Positions 45,341 to 53,329 of a stretch of 64,000 nucleotides of DNA are shown one piece after another (the first letter of the stretch is position 1; each line of letters starts with the position of its first letter). The translations under genes and the position numbers were made by a program. Source of the DNA: Pseudarthrobacter sp. L1SW (GTDB lineage: Bacteria > Actinomycetota > Actinomycetes > Actinomycetales > Micrococcaceae). The notes under the pieces are model-generated. The model saw only the letters and a list, made by a program, of their open reading frames with translations. It was not told the DNA's origin and did no database searches. The stretch is from NCBI RefSeq assembly GCF_020809045.1, contig NZ_CP078079.1:930001-994000 (forward strand), read 5' to 3'.

Positions 45341-46237
45341 ATGACTAACGCCAAGCCTGTCCTCGTCGTTGGCGGCACGGGCCACCTCGGCGGCAAGGTG
45401 GTTGATGAACTGCTGGCCAGGAGCAAAAGTGTCCGCGCCCTGGTCCGCCCCGGATCGGACGCGAGCAAGCTCAAGGCCAAAGGTGCCGAAATTGCCCGCG
45501 GCGATATGCTCGACTTTGACTCCCTCATCGCAGCAATGACAGGGGTGGATGCAGTCATCACCACGGCGGCCGGATATACCCGCCGCGACAAACGTGCCCT
45601 GGAAATCGACACGGTCGGAAACACCAACCTCGCCATCGCTGCGAGCCGGACCGAGGTCCGGCGTTTCGTCCTTACCAGCATCCTCACATCGGACCAGACG
45701 CCAAACGTCCCGCACTTCTGGCACAAGAAGCAGGCGGAGGACAGGCTGGAGCAACTGGGCGTCCCGTTTGTCTCTCTCCGCCCCGGAGCTTTTTTTGACC
45801 AGGTCACCCAGTTTGGCGGTGACCCGTTCGAAAAGAAGCGACTCACCTGGTTGGGTACCGCGACCGTCCCCCTGACTTTCGTCCTCACCTCCGACCTCGC
45901 CGGTTACCTCGGGGAGGCCGTCGACGCGGACGTCGCCGACGGTGAACGCATCGACATCGGGTGGGACCGGCCAGTCAGCATGCAGGACGTCGCGGGCATC
46001 GTTTCGACCATTGCCGGAGAACCGGTCCGTGTGCGCTCAGTGCCGTCACTGCTTATCAACGCCGCGGGCAAAGTGTTGGGGCCCTTCGTTCCGCTGGTCA
46101 AGGACATGACGTCCATGCTGGCTTGGTTCGAGACGGGCAAATACGTCGCGGACACGTCGCGCCAGGCTGAAGTGTTCGGACCCGCCCCGACGCCGGAGGA
46201 TGCGATCGGCCGGTTCGCCAGGAGCCTGGGGCACTAG
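45341..46237 (+). CDS. NmrA-like NAD(P)-binding protein
   Basis: A 298-residue atypical short-chain dehydrogenase. The N-terminal dinucleotide motif is VVGGTGHLGGKVVDELLARS. ARGDMLDFDSLIAAMTGVDA and RFVLTSILTSD follow, and a Lys pair (HKKQAEDRLEQLG) replaces the usual YxxxK. NmrA-like proteins sense redox state or act as quinone-type reductases. AAGGAG precedes ATG 45341. It stands alone. Confidence 0.85.
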   Translation: MTNAKPVLVVGGTGHLGGKVVDELLARSKSVRALVRPGSDASKLKAKGAEIARGDMLDFDSLIAAMTGVDAVITTAAGYTRRDKRALEIDTVGNTNLAIAASRTEVRRFVLTSILTSDQTPNVPHFWHKKQAEDRLEQLGVPFVSLRPGAFFDQVTQFGGDPFEKKRLTWLGTATVPLTFVLTSDLAGYLGEAVDADVADGERIDIGWDRPVSMQDVAGIVSTIAGEPVRVRSVPSLLINAAGKVLGPFVPLVKDMTSMLAWFETGKYVADTSRQAEVFGPAPTPEDAIGRFARSLGH

Positions 46238-46328
46238 GACAGCCGGTTCAGCACCGCTGCGCGGCGTGCAGGGGGTCAAAAAAGTACAGGGTGTATCGTG
46301 GCTGCTCATCGTCGTCAGGGAGGGACCT

Positions 46329-46853
46329 GTGAAGACCAACGAACTGCTGCTGGACGCCTTCGGCCGGATCCGCGAGAACGTGGAGTCCACCCTTGAAGGG
46401 CTCGACGGCGGGGCGCTGGCCTGGCGGCCCGGCGGCACCGGAAACTCGATTGCCTGGCTGATCTGGCACCTGGGCCGCGTGGAGGATGCGCAGGTGGCCG
46501 ACGTCGCCGGCGGCGAACAGGTTTGGAAGGCCCAGGACTTCGTGGGCCGCTTCGGGCTTCCGCTGCACCCCCGCGACACCGGCTACGGCCACTCCACCGA
46601 ACAGGTGGACGCCGTGCAGGCCGGGCCGGAGCTGCTGCTGGAGTACTACGACGCCGTCCACCGGCGGACCGTGGAATTCCTGCAGGGCGTCGCGGACCGG
46701 GACCTGGACCGCGTCGTGGATACCCGGTGGGATCCGCCCGTCACACTCGGAGTGCGGCTGGTGAGCACCCTCGCGGACTGCCTCCAGCACGTGGGGCAGG
46801 CCGCCTACGCCAAGGGCCTTAAGCCTGCGCCGGGACACTCCAAGACGCGGTAG
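46329..46853 (+). CDS. DinB / DUF664 family protein
   Basis: A 174-residue four-helix protein. NSIAWLIWHLGRVEDAQV carries the first histidine of the DinB metal triad, and DCLQHVGQAAYAKGL the third. In actinobacteria such proteins are candidate mycothiol- or bacillithiol-dependent transferases. GTG 46329 has GGGAGGG five bases upstream. Confidence 0.85.
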   Translation: MKTNELLLDAFGRIRENVESTLEGLDGGALAWRPGGTGNSIAWLIWHLGRVEDAQVADVAGGEQVWKAQDFVGRFGLPLHPRDTGYGHSTEQVDAVQAGPELLLEYYDAVHRRTVEFLQGVADRDLDRVVDTRWDPPVTLGVRLVSTLADCLQHVGQAAYAKGLKPAPGHSKTR

Positions 46854-46863
46854 CAATCCCCTA

Positions 46864-46892
46864 TTTCCGTGGGAACAGTTCGGTTCCATAAT
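46864..46892 (+). promoter_or_regulatory. Promoter candidate for the VOC gene with an internal inverted repeat
   Basis: TTTCCG (46864-46869) and CATAAT (46887-46892) are 17 nt apart. GGAAC (46872-46876) and GTTCC (46883-46887) form an inverted repeat in the spacer, a possible operator. The predicted leader to ATG 47072 is about 170 nt. Confidence 0.35.
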
Positions 46893-47071
46893 GGCCACAT
46901 AGGCTTCGGGGACCCTCGCGCCAATGACGGCTGGCGGGGCGTTCGAGAGTCCTGGGTGGCTGCGCAGGGCAGGCGGAACCGGCGGCCACGCGGCCCGGAC
47001 ACGGACGTTCCGGGCGGCACCAAGGGGGAGAGCAGCGCCATCAAAGCGAAACACTGCCTAAAGGAATCATC

Positions 47072-47452
47072 ATGCTCAAGGATTTAGCAGCTATGGCCGT
47101 CCTTCCTGCAAAGGACATCGCGAGGGCGAAGGAGTTCTACAGCGACAAACTCGGGCTCGAACCGGCGGAGTCGATCGAGAATGACAGCCTGGTGTACCGC
47201 TGTGGCAACGGAACGTCCTTCCTGCTGTATCAGACAGAAAATGCGGGGACGGCCAAGAACACCCAGATTGGCTGGGAGACGGACAACCTCGAACGCGAGA
47301 TGGAGGATCTGAAAGCCCGTGGCGTCAAATTCGAAGACTACGACTTCCCCGGCCTGAAGACGGAGAACGGAATCGCGACCGACTCGTGGGGGAAGGCCGC
47401 TTGGTTCCTGGACAGCGAGGGAAACATCCTCAACCTTTCCCAGCGCGCATAA
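47072..47452 (+). CDS. VOC-family (glyoxalase/bleomycin resistance-like) protein
   Basis: A 126-residue protein with two beta-alpha-beta-beta-beta units: AMAVLPAKDIARAKEFYSDK, then SLVYRCGNGTSFLLYQTENA, and the C-terminal AWFLDSEGNILNLSQ carrying the Glu/Asn metal position. The substrate is unknown. AAGGAATC precedes the ATG. A hairpin with a short U-tract ends the transcript. Confidence 0.85.
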   Translation: MLKDLAAMAVLPAKDIARAKEFYSDKLGLEPAESIENDSLVYRCGNGTSFLLYQTENAGTAKNTQIGWETDNLEREMEDLKARGVKFEDYDFPGLKTENGIATDSWGKAAWFLDSEGNILNLSQRA

Positions 47453-47465
47453 CCACGGGTATAAG

Positions 47466-47496
47466 CCCGCGCGCGCACGGTGCCCGCGCGGGTTTT
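47466..47496 (+). terminator. Rho-independent terminator of the VOC gene
   Basis: CCCGCGCG (47466-47473) pairs with CGCGCGGG (47485-47492), followed by TTTT. Confidence 0.7.
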
Positions 47497-47517
47497 GCCC
47501 AACAGGAGGTGGACTGC

Positions 47518-47829
47518 ATGGGCACCCTGGAATGCTCGGTGTCGATTAAGGCCACGCCTGTGGACGTCTGGAAGACCTATGTTGACCCGTCCCGGCTGCC
47601 GGAGTGGCAGACGGGCTCGCCTGTCACCCCGGAAGTCCATGGCAAAGGGGACCAGCCGGGGTCCACATACTCGTCAGGCCGTGGTCCGGGCACTGCCCGG
47701 ACCACGGTGCTTGCCGCCGTTCCGCCGCGCCGGATCGTCACCAGGACCGTTGCGCGCAAGGAGCTCGCCAACCTGAAGGCCCTCATTGAGCGGGAGGTCC
47801 AGGAGCCCCCGGATCAGCCGGTGCCCTGA
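47518..47829 (+). CDS. Shortened SRPBCC/polyketide-cyclase-like protein
   Basis: A 103-residue protein. The beginning is a normal START-like fold: CSVSIKATPVDVWKTYVDPS and PEWQTGSPVTPEV. The end KELANLKALIEREV is the normal C-terminal helix. The strands between VTRTVAR and that helix, usually 40-50 residues, are missing, so the hydrophobic pocket cannot be complete. The reading frame is intact and CAGGAGGTG precedes ATG 47518. It may be a decaying gene or a real minimal variant. Confidence 0.65.
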   Translation: MGTLECSVSIKATPVDVWKTYVDPSRLPEWQTGSPVTPEVHGKGDQPGSTYSSGRGPGTARTTVLAAVPPRRIVTRTVARKELANLKALIEREVQEPPDQPVP

Positions 47830-47992
47830 TAACAGTGTGGCCACACGCCGCAGCGATTGTTAAGCGCCGAATCCACCGTGCGACAAGAACCATCAAGCCT
47901 TGATCAAAGTTGGCGCAGGTTCTCCCCAGTTTCGGCCGCCTCTGTGGCCCGGGGAATTACGTTTTTGCCATACCAGTTTTGGCTTAGCAAAG

Positions 47993-48018
47993 GGCCCGGC
48001 TTAGTGCCGGGCCTTTTT
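47993..48018 (+). terminator. Hairpin plus U-tract directly before the nuclease gene (attenuator or small-RNA end)
   Basis: GGCCCGGC (47993-48000) and GCCGGGCC (48006-48013) form a perfect 8-bp stem with a 5-nt loop, followed by TTTTT. This is the best intrinsic terminator in the window, yet it stands 18 nt before the start codon at 48032 rather than after a gene. Confidence 0.7.
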
Positions 48019-48031
48019 ACGTGGGGGGAAA

Positions 48032-49219
48032 ATGTCGGATTTCGGGGGCTTCATCAGGCCAGCACCATCAACTCCGGTGCGAAAACAACAGCGCAGGCGG
48101 CGCGCTTCCATCCTCGCCGCAGCAGGGGTCAGCGCGCTTCTGGTTTTTCCGGCCCTCGCCGGCTGCGGGAGCCCTGCCGGCCTGAAGGCTGCCTCATCGG
48201 AAGCCACCACGTCGCCCACCGCCACGGCGGTGAGCGCAACTGCCAAAGCCGCGCCTTCGCCGTCGTCCGCTCCCGCGGGCCAGGAAACGGGCGCACCGCT
48301 GGATCCCGAGACCCCGGGCACGCTGGCGCAGGCCGCGGCGGTGGCGGCCCCGAAGACACAGCCCGCTTTCGCTACCAAGGCGATCGACCTTCTGGCCACC
48401 CTTCCCATCAAGGGCCGGGCGCCCAAGACGGGCTACGACCGGGCGCTCTTCGGGCAGGCATGGCTGGATGTGGACCGCAATGGCTGTGACACCCGCAATG
48501 ACATGCTAAAGCGGGACCTCACGCGCATCAGCTACACCAACAGCGTGCCCTGCAAGGTACAGTCGGGGACGCTGGCGGACCCCTACACGGGCACCACCAT
48601 CAGCTTCCTGCGGGGGAGCGGGACCAGCAGCAAGGTGCAGATCGACCACGTTGTTGCCCTCAGCGACGCGTGGCAGAAGGGCGCCCAGCAGCTCACCACT
48701 GAACAGCGGACCGCTTTTGCCAATGATCCGCTGAACCTTCAGTCCACGGACGGCCCCACCAACATGAAAAAGGGCGACGGCGACGCCGCAACCTGGCTGC
48801 CGCCGAACAAGGGCTTCCGCTGCGAGTACGTTGCCCGGCAGATTTCCGTGAAGGCGACGTACAGCCTGTGGGTCACCCAGGCGGAGCACGACACGATGGC
48901 CAGGATCCTGGCCGACTGTTCGGGCCAGCTGGCGCCCACGAACCAGGAGGCACCTGTCGCCCCAGCGCCGGCTCCCGCGCCGGCCGCCGAACCCGCACCG
49001 GTAGTGGCGGCGCCGGCCCCGGTTGCTCCTGCTCCCGTTGCGCCAGCGCCTGCCCCGGCTGTGGTGCCGGCGCCAGCTCCTGTTGCGCCTGCACCTGCGG
49101 CCGCCTACTACGCCAACTGTGCCGCGGCCCGGGCCGCCGGTGCCGCGCCGCTCTTTGCCGGGCAGGCAGGCTACCGGGCCGGGCTGGACCGCGATTCCGA
49201 CGGCGTTGCCTGCGAGTAG
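48032..49219 (+). CDS. Secreted HNH-type (DUF1524/GmrSD-like) nuclease with excalibur domain
   Basis: A 395-residue protein. The signal ends in FPALAGCGS, a lipobox, so it is probably a lipoprotein. A linker of about 50 residues follows. The nuclease domain has QIDHVVALSDAWQKGA (catalytic His), DPLNLQSTDGPTNMKKGDG and VARQISVKATYSLWVTQAEH. A Pro/Ala-rich linker leads to the C-terminal excalibur calcium site (YYANCAAARAAGAAPLFAG, then DRDSDGVACE). It likely degrades extracellular DNA for nutrient or competition. The C-terminus is nearly the same as that of the next gene. Confidence 0.85.
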   Translation: MSDFGGFIRPAPSTPVRKQQRRRRASILAAAGVSALLVFPALAGCGSPAGLKAASSEATTSPTATAVSATAKAAPSPSSAPAGQETGAPLDPETPGTLAQAAAVAAPKTQPAFATKAIDLLATLPIKGRAPKTGYDRALFGQAWLDVDRNGCDTRNDMLKRDLTRISYTNSVPCKVQSGTLADPYTGTTISFLRGSGTSSKVQIDHVVALSDAWQKGAQQLTTEQRTAFANDPLNLQSTDGPTNMKKGDGDAATWLPPNKGFRCEYVARQISVKATYSLWVTQAEHDTMARILADCSGQLAPTNQEAPVAPAPAPAPAAEPAPVVAAPAPVAPAPVAPAPAPAVVPAPAPVAPAPAAAYYANCAAARAAGAAPLFAGQAGYRAGLDRDSDGVACE

Positions 49220-49286
49220 CCGCCCAAAATCCCGGGGCCCAGCGCCCCGTCAGCATCACCATCACGAATATTCCTAGGGGGAAAAA

Positions 49287-49970
49287 ATGAAAAAGACACT
49301 GACACTAGTTGTGCTGGCAGGGCTAATGCTGACCGGGTGCGGCAGCAAGCAGGCAGCTGTGCAGGCTACAGAGACGGCAACTGCTGTTGCTGCGGTTGCA
49401 GAAGCCGTCACGGTTCCGGTGGTTACGGGCCTGACCCTGGATAAGGCAGCGGATCAGTTGGAAGATCTCGGGCTCAAGGTCGAGGCTGTGGACACCATCG
49501 ACGGCAAGTCGATCATCCTCAAGAAGAACTGGCAGGTGACCTCCCAAGACCCCGCAAACAGTGCAAGCGTGCCGAAGGGCTCCACCGTGCACCTCGGCGC
49601 CGCGTCCCTTGAAAAGATTGCGGCGGAGAAGGCTGCAGCAGAGAAAGCCGCAGCAGAGAAGGCTGCCGCTGAACAGGCTGCTGCCGAGAAAGCCGCGGCC
49701 GATAAGGCGGCAGCGGACCAGGCCGCCGCGCAACTGGCGGCCGAACAGGCTGCAGCACAGAAGGCGGCGGAGGCAGCAGCTGCGCAGGCTGCACAGCAGG
49801 CCGCAAAGCCCGCTCCCGCTCCGGCACCTGCTGCGCCGGCGCCGTCGTCGGTCTACTACGCCAACTGCACTGCTGCCCGGGCGGCAGGAGCAGCACCGGT
49901 GTATGCCGGCACGCCGGGTTATGGAAAGCACCTCGACAGGGATGGCGACGGCATCGGGTGTGACAAGTAG
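49287..49970 (+). CDS. PASTA / coiled-coil / excalibur lipoprotein
   Basis: A 227-residue protein. The lipoprotein signal is TLVVLAGLMLTGCGS. One PASTA domain follows (VPVVTGLTLDKAADQLEDLG to SVPKGSTVHL), which binds uncrosslinked peptidoglycan or beta-lactam-like ligands. Residues 110-175 are heptad-like repeats of EKAAA, probably a long helix. The excalibur C-terminus is YYANCTAARAAGAAPVYAG and DRDGDGIGCDK. It starts 67 nt after the nuclease gene with its own GGGGG ribosome site. Confidence 0.85.
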   Translation: MKKTLTLVVLAGLMLTGCGSKQAAVQATETATAVAAVAEAVTVPVVTGLTLDKAADQLEDLGLKVEAVDTIDGKSIILKKNWQVTSQDPANSASVPKGSTVHLGAASLEKIAAEKAAAEKAAAEKAAAEQAAAEKAAADKAAADQAAAQLAAEQAAAQKAAEAAAAQAAQQAAKPAPAPAPAAPAPSSVYYANCTAARAAGAAPVYAGTPGYGKHLDRDGDGIGCDK

Positions 49971-50016
49971 GGTCCGAGGGCGACTGGTCGCTAAACAGAC
50001 CACGGGCTGAACGTGA

Positions 50017-50058
50017 AGCCGTGGATACCTTCCCATTCGAAGGTATCCACGGCTTTCG
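50017..50058 (+). terminator. Terminator after the PASTA lipoprotein gene
   Basis: AGCCGTGGATACCTTC (50017-50032) pairs perfectly with GAAGGTATCCACGGCT (50039-50054) around a 6-nt loop, followed by TTCGTTTG. The stem is 16 bp. Confidence 0.8.
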
Positions 50059-50141
50059 TTTGTCAGCGTGTCCGTTGACAGGCCTCTAGCAGCCTTGACG
50101 ACAGGAGTCTCTAACAAGCGTTTTTGGTCTTATAAATGATG

Positions 50142-50160
50142 AACCTGAAAGAAACCTGAA
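50142..50160 (+). promoter_or_regulatory. Pho-box-like direct repeat upstream of the LVIVD gene
   Basis: AACCTGAA-AGA-AACCTGAA is an 8-3-8 direct repeat with 11-bp periodicity. This is the architecture of response-regulator sites of the PhoP/PhoB/PhoR type; the Corynebacterium PhoR site, as I recall it, is CCTGTGAA repeated with a 3-nt gap. It lies 84 nt before the start codon. Confidence 0.45.
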
Positions 50161-50174
50161 TATTCCCTAGACAT

Positions 50175-50187
50175 TGGAATAATTCCA
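50175..50187. promoter_or_regulatory. Short perfect palindrome TGGAAT-A-ATTCCA
   Basis: A 6-1-6 inverted repeat located 15 nt after the direct repeat and 57 nt before the LVIVD start. It may be a second regulator site or part of the promoter. Confidence 0.4.
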
Positions 50188-50243
50188 GGCTTAGGCTGGG
50201 CGCCATTGGGGGGCCAAAGAAAAAATTCAGCTGGAGGCAAAGC

Positions 50244-52178
50244 ATGCCACAACGCAGTAGATCGGTTGTTTTTGCAGCACTAAGTACCCTGGCACTATCC
50301 GCAATGGGACTCTCGGGCGCCACCGCCCACCCGGACGGCCAGCACGGCATGGACGAGGGGCATCTCACCGGGACCGGGGAGTTCGGGAAGATTAATCTGG
50401 TGGATACTGTCCGCCTGACAAACACCCCTGACCTGATCGCAGATGTGAGTGTCTCGCCGGACGGAAACACCGCCTTCCTTGCCAACTGGGGGGAGCCTGA
50501 CTGTGCCGGACCGGAAACGGGGGGACAGACCAGCCCGGATGCCGGCGTCTACATCGTGGACATCACGGGCGTGGACCAGGGCTCGGCCGGAGCGGAACCC
50601 AAACAGGTGGGATTCATCCCCTCGCACCAGGACTCGCGCCCGGGCGAGGGCCTGCAGGTAGTCAACATCAGCACCGCAAGCTTCACCGGTGAAGTCCTTG
50701 TGGTGAACAACGAGGCGTGCGGGAAGAACGGCAAGGGCGGCGTATCCCTCTTCGACGTCACGGACCCGCTCAACCCGAAGAAGCTGTCCGAGAACTTCGG
50801 CGACCGCGCCCCGGGCAGCCGGGATTCCAACGAAATCCACAGCGTCTTCGCCTGGGACGCAGGTGACAAGGCCTACGTGGTGATGACCGACAACGAGGAG
50901 GCCACCGACGTGGACATCCTCGACATCACCAACCCGCACCGTCCCCGGCTGGTCGCGGAGTATGACCTGAATACGTTCAACGTAGACCAGCCGGAGCTGG
51001 GGCTTACCGATTCTTTCCTTCATGACATGGTGGTCAAGGAAATCAACGGCCATTTCATAATGCTGCTTTCCTACTGGGACGGCGGCTACGTGCTCCTGAA
51101 TGTCGATGATCCTGCCAATGCGGTGTTCCTCGGGGACTCGGAGTTCGCAGCTGTGGACCCCCAGCTGCTTGAATCCCTGGGAGTGTCCCTCACGCCCGAG
51201 GGCAACGGGCACCAGGCGGAGTTCACGGCGGACAACCGGTTCATCATCAGCACGGATGAGGACTTCGCCCCGTACCGCACTGACGATTTCAAGATCACCA
51301 GCGGGGCCCACCAGGGCACCTACCCCTCGGTGATGGTTTCCGGCGGCCAGGCACCCGCCATCCTGGAGGACCTGACCCTGAATGGGCCCGTGGTGTACGG
51401 CGGCTATGCGTGCCCCGACTCCGCAGCTGTCCCCACCCCGGAGAGCATTCCGGGGTACGTGGAATCGCTGACTCCCGGGGAGGAAACCACCCTGGTGCTG
51501 CAACGGGGGCCGGTCGGTGACCCCAGTGCCCCGGAAGGGGCGTGTTTCCCGGGGGAGAAGGCGCACGCGGCAGCCCTTGCCGGCTGGGACGCGGTGCTCT
51601 TCGTCAACCACCACACGGGTGAGGCTGCTCCGGGTGAGCCATTCTGTGGTTCAGGCGGGTTCGAGGACGAGATCGTTGCGGTCTGCACCACCCACGCTGC
51701 ATTCCACCGGCTGTTCGACCTGGCACCGCTGGATGCGCCGTGGACCTACCCCGAGAACCTTTCCATCGGCACAGTGGGAGCGGACATTGAAGTGGGGTCG
51801 GTCTTCGACGGCTGGGGCTACGTCCACCTCCTGGACGCGGCCACCCTGCAGGAGCTGGACACGTTCGCCATCCCTGAAGCGCACGATCCTGCCCACGCGC
51901 TCACTTCCGGGGACCTCAGCGTTCACGAGGTGGCCGTTGACCCGCAGGATCCTTCGCTGGCCTACCTCTCGTACTACTCCGGTGGCCTTCGGGCGGTCCA
52001 GATCCAGTGCACGGACCCTGCCGACAACACCACCTGCGAACTGGTGGAAGTCGGCGGCTACCTGGATCCGGCAGGAAACGACTTCTGGGGAGTGGAAACC
52101 TTTGTTGGCGAGGACGGCGTGACCTACGTCCTGGGCAGCGACAGGGATAGCGGCCTGTGGATCTTCACGGATCCGTAG
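50244..52178 (+). CDS. Secreted LVIVD-repeat beta-propeller protein with an inserted PA domain
   Basis: A 644-residue protein. The signal peptide ends GATAHPDG. Propeller blades with the pattern VYIVDITG, VSLFDVTDPLNPKKL and VDILDITNPHRPRLV are LVIVD-type. Near residues 365-480 a protease-associated (PA) domain is inserted (VYGGYACPDSAAVP, TTLVLQRGPVG, KAHAAALAGWDAVLFVNHH). It carries four cysteines, likely disulfides. The propeller resumes to the C-terminus. Catalysis is not evident; such proteins may bind surface glycans or metals. GGAGGC precedes ATG 50244. Confidence 0.82.
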   Translation: MPQRSRSVVFAALSTLALSAMGLSGATAHPDGQHGMDEGHLTGTGEFGKINLVDTVRLTNTPDLIADVSVSPDGNTAFLANWGEPDCAGPETGGQTSPDAGVYIVDITGVDQGSAGAEPKQVGFIPSHQDSRPGEGLQVVNISTASFTGEVLVVNNEACGKNGKGGVSLFDVTDPLNPKKLSENFGDRAPGSRDSNEIHSVFAWDAGDKAYVVMTDNEEATDVDILDITNPHRPRLVAEYDLNTFNVDQPELGLTDSFLHDMVVKEINGHFIMLLSYWDGGYVLLNVDDPANAVFLGDSEFAAVDPQLLESLGVSLTPEGNGHQAEFTADNRFIISTDEDFAPYRTDDFKITSGAHQGTYPSVMVSGGQAPAILEDLTLNGPVVYGGYACPDSAAVPTPESIPGYVESLTPGEETTLVLQRGPVGDPSAPEGACFPGEKAHAAALAGWDAVLFVNHHTGEAAPGEPFCGSGGFEDEIVAVCTTHAAFHRLFDLAPLDAPWTYPENLSIGTVGADIEVGSVFDGWGYVHLLDAATLQELDTFAIPEAHDPAHALTSGDLSVHEVAVDPQDPSLAYLSYYSGGLRAVQIQCTDPADNTTCELVEVGGYLDPAGNDFWGVETFVGEDGVTYVLGSDRDSGLWIFTDP

Positions 52179-52200
52179 ACCGGTAGGCAGGTAACAATCG

Positions 52201-52228
52201 CGGAGGGGGCGTCTGGGCGCCCCCTCCG
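52201..52228 (+). terminator. Hairpin after the LVIVD gene
   Basis: CGGAGGGGGCG (52201-52211) and CGCCCCCTCCG (52218-52228) form an 11-bp stem with a 6-nt loop, between convergent genes. Confidence 0.75.
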
Positions 52229-52243
52229 TCATTTAAGGACAGA

Positions 52244-52678
52244 TCAGTGCGATGACAACTCGCGCATCAGTCCGAGCTGTGCCAGGAACTCCACCTGGTC
52301 GAAGTAGAAGTGGTGGGAAGTGATCTCCCCGTCCTCAACCGTGGCGACGTCGCAGCTGTGGACCCTGAGTTCCTTGCCAGTGGGCTGAAGGGTTTCGCCG
52401 GACGGCATGCGCAATGGACCGGTGTTGGTTCCGATGACGATGCCTTCATCGATGGCCACGTTGCCGGCCTCGTATCGTCCCGTCTGGTCGTACCGGACGT
52501 CGGGCATGGCTTCCCAGAATTCCATCAGGTATCCGGTGATGGCGTCGCGCCCGCGGAGCTCTCCCTTATCGGGGGTGTGGGCCACGGCGTCGGTGGCGTA
52601 GCTGCGTGCCAGTGCCTCTTTGTCTTTTGTTTCCATGGCCTTGTTCAGGCGATCCATGACTTCACGTGCCTGTCCCAT
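52244..52678 (-). CDS. SnoaL-like (ester cyclase / NTF2-like) protein
   Basis: A 144-residue alpha+beta-barrel protein: VMDRLNKAMETKDKEALARS, GELRGRDAITGYLMEFWEAM and HSCDVATVEDGEITSHHFYF are the usual blocks of the SnoaL/ester-cyclase group. Function cannot be read from sequence. ATG 52678 follows GGAGGT. The longer upstream frame is rejected. Confidence 0.82.
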   Translation of the reverse strand: MGQAREVMDRLNKAMETKDKEALARSYATDAVAHTPDKGELRGRDAITGYLMEFWEAMPDVRYDQTGRYEAGNVAIDEGIVIGTNTGPLRMPSGETLQPTGKELRVHSCDVATVEDGEITSHHFYFDQVEFLAQLGLMRELSSH

Positions 52679-52809
52679 TGTGGACCTCCAATTTTTGGGC
52701 GGCCTCACGGAAGCGGAGGCCGCTTCGTGGGTTTGGCTTCGGCTGCTTGCTGGAGCCAATTTAATTGCACGTCGGCGGCAAGTGGGCTGTCAATGAGCTG
52801 GGCTACCCT

Positions 52810-53208
52810 TCAGAACGGCAGCGCAACCAGGGCTATCAGCGCCGGCACCGTGGCGCCGACGGTGCCGGGGATGCTGTCGCCCTTCCTTGGGTAGTGGCCC
52901 TGCATGTCCGCCAGGAACATGGCCGGAGCGGTCAGCACCATGTTCGCGCAGCAGTAGATCACCAGGGTGTAGCCCACCACCACGTAGCCGGTGTTCACGG
53001 CCACCACCCCGGCGAGGACTCCCAGGCCGATCACCAGGTTGCGGAACCCGGTGGGGATGGCCCACATCATCACGGCCGGAACGTTCTGCGGCGGGGTGCT
53101 CAGGAACTTTTGTGCCCCCGGCCGGTGCATCAGGAAGCTTTCCAGCGGGAACACCGCGATGTAGATGACCGCGGCGAGTACCGCGAAGACCTGGGATACG
53201 GCGTTCAT
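52810..53208 (-). CDS. DUF1304 small membrane protein
   Basis: A 132-residue protein with four predicted helices (VSQVFAVLAAVIYIAVFPLE, FRNLVIGLGVLAGVVAV, VVVGYTLVIYCCANMVLTAP and TVPALIALVALPF). The loop ESFLMHRPGAQKFL is typical of DUF1304. Role unknown. There is no ribosome site before ATG 53208. It is divergent from the LuxR-type gene. Confidence 0.8.
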   Translation of the reverse strand: MNAVSQVFAVLAAVIYIAVFPLESFLMHRPGAQKFLSTPPQNVPAVMMWAIPTGFRNLVIGLGVLAGVVAVNTGYVVVGYTLVIYCCANMVLTAPAMFLADMQGHYPRKGDSIPGTVGATVPALIALVALPF

Positions 53209-53295
53209 AAGGAAAAAAGTACGACGCCGGGACCAGCGGCGGCGATCCCCTCGCCGAGGGTTGCGGGGTGCTGGAGGAACCCCCACTTTAGGGGA

Positions 53296-53323
53296 TTGCG
53301 CCGGCACCTGGCGGGCGGATACT
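53296..53323 (+). promoter_or_regulatory. Promoter of the LuxR-type regulator (leaderless geometry)
   Basis: TTGCGC (53296-53301) and GATACT (53318-53323) are 16 nt apart. The ATG at 53330 begins six bases after the -10, so transcription should start at or next to the start codon. Confidence 0.45.
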
Positions 53324-53329
53324 GGAGCT

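Noticed and set aside
49620..49800. GCAGCAGAGAAGGC-type repeats considered as a CRISPR-like array
   Set aside because: These are codons of an EKAAA helix inside the PASTA lipoprotein.
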